6,262 nucleotides of DNA, taken from an uncultured Oscillibacter sp. (lineage in GTDB: Bacteria > Bacillota > Clostridia > Oscillospirales > Oscillospiraceae). The stretch lies in contig CAOJHG010000134.1 of assembly GCA_948435975.1 (NCBI GenBank), forward strand, positions 1 through 6,262, in the 5' to 3' direction. The position numbers and the translations under genes were made by a program. A model generated the notes under the pieces. It was not told the DNA's origin and ran no database searches. It saw only the letters and a list, made by a program, of their open reading frames with translations. Shown piece by piece: positions 6,101 to 6,262 of this stretch. The stretch's first letter is position 1; each line of letters opens with the position of its first letter.

Positions 6101-6262
6101 TTACGCCGTGCCAAAGGACGCGTAGCTCATGATGATTTCCTCACTGGCCTCCTGAGCGTTCAGCTCTCCAGTAATGGCGCCGTCCCGCATAACCAGCACC
6201 CGGTCGCAGATTCCCAGCACCTCCGGCAGCTCCGAGGAAACCACCACCACGCTCACTCCCTG
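6101..6262 (-). CDS. Sugar ABC transporter ATP-binding protein (RbsA-like), C-terminus only
   Basis: Only the last 53 codons are in the window. The frame is open from base 6262 down to the TAA at 6103-6101. The peptide contains [20 protein letters not shown], then [10 protein letters not shown], and ends in SFGTA. The [20 protein letters not shown] pattern is the end of the second nucleotide-binding domain of RbsA/MglA-type ATPases. Such proteins are usually about 500 residues with two fused ATPase domains, so about nine tenths of the gene is missing beyond the edge. It would power the adjacent RbsC-like permease. The stop lies 28 bases before the permease start. Confidence 0.92.
   Translation of the reverse strand, partial: QGVSVVVVSSELPEVLGICDRVLVMRDGAITGELNAQEASEEIIMSYASFGTA

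Noticed and set aside
1..6262. CRISPR arrays, insertion sequences, tRNA/rRNA genes, toxin-antitoxin or phage-defence genes
   Set aside because: No repeat arrays, transposase motifs, RNA gene signatures or defence domains were found on either strand.

Overview
The window looks like a chromosomal segment from an anaerobic, probably gut-associated Clostridia (Lachnospiraceae- or Oscillospiraceae-like Firmicute). The support is AGGAG-type ribosome binding sites 5-7 nt before the starts, short intergenic gaps, moderate GC, a lipoprotein-type solute-binding protein, and a phosphotransferase sucrose system next to an Rbs-type sugar ABC importer. Genus-level placement is not possible from sequence reading alone.

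Layout. The plus strand carries the end of a sugar-uptake operon: the C-terminal IIA (Crr-like) domain of a PTS permease (3-524), an intercistronic hairpin (534-561), and a complete GH32 sucrose-6-phosphate hydrolase (590-2026). Together they would import sucrose as sucrose-6-phosphate and split it in the cytoplasm to glucose-6-phosphate and fructose. A 357-base stretch without an intact gene follows (2027-2383). It holds a weak candidate terminator, a short fragment that reads like the C-terminal tail of a LysR-type regulator, a small inverted repeat, and a strong terminator for the opposite strand.

The minus strand carries a convergent operon transcribed from right to left: the C-terminus of an RbsA-like ATPase (6262-6101, cut by the window edge), an RbsC-like permease (6072-5092), an RbsB-like lipoprotein binding protein (4977-3937), a metal-dependent cyclase-family hydrolase (3899-3234), and a TIM-barrel sugar isomerase/epimerase-like enzyme (3223-2384). 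It ends in a rho-independent terminator six bases after the last stop codon. The gene order suggests uptake of one small sugar or sugar-like compound followed by ring opening or hydrolysis and an isomerase/epimerase step. The substrate cannot be named from the sequence.

I found no CRISPR array, insertion sequence, tRNA, rRNA or defence system. The most interesting point is the unassigned cyclase plus isomerase pair coupled to a dedicated ABC importer. The second is the apparent regulator remnant between the two convergent operons.
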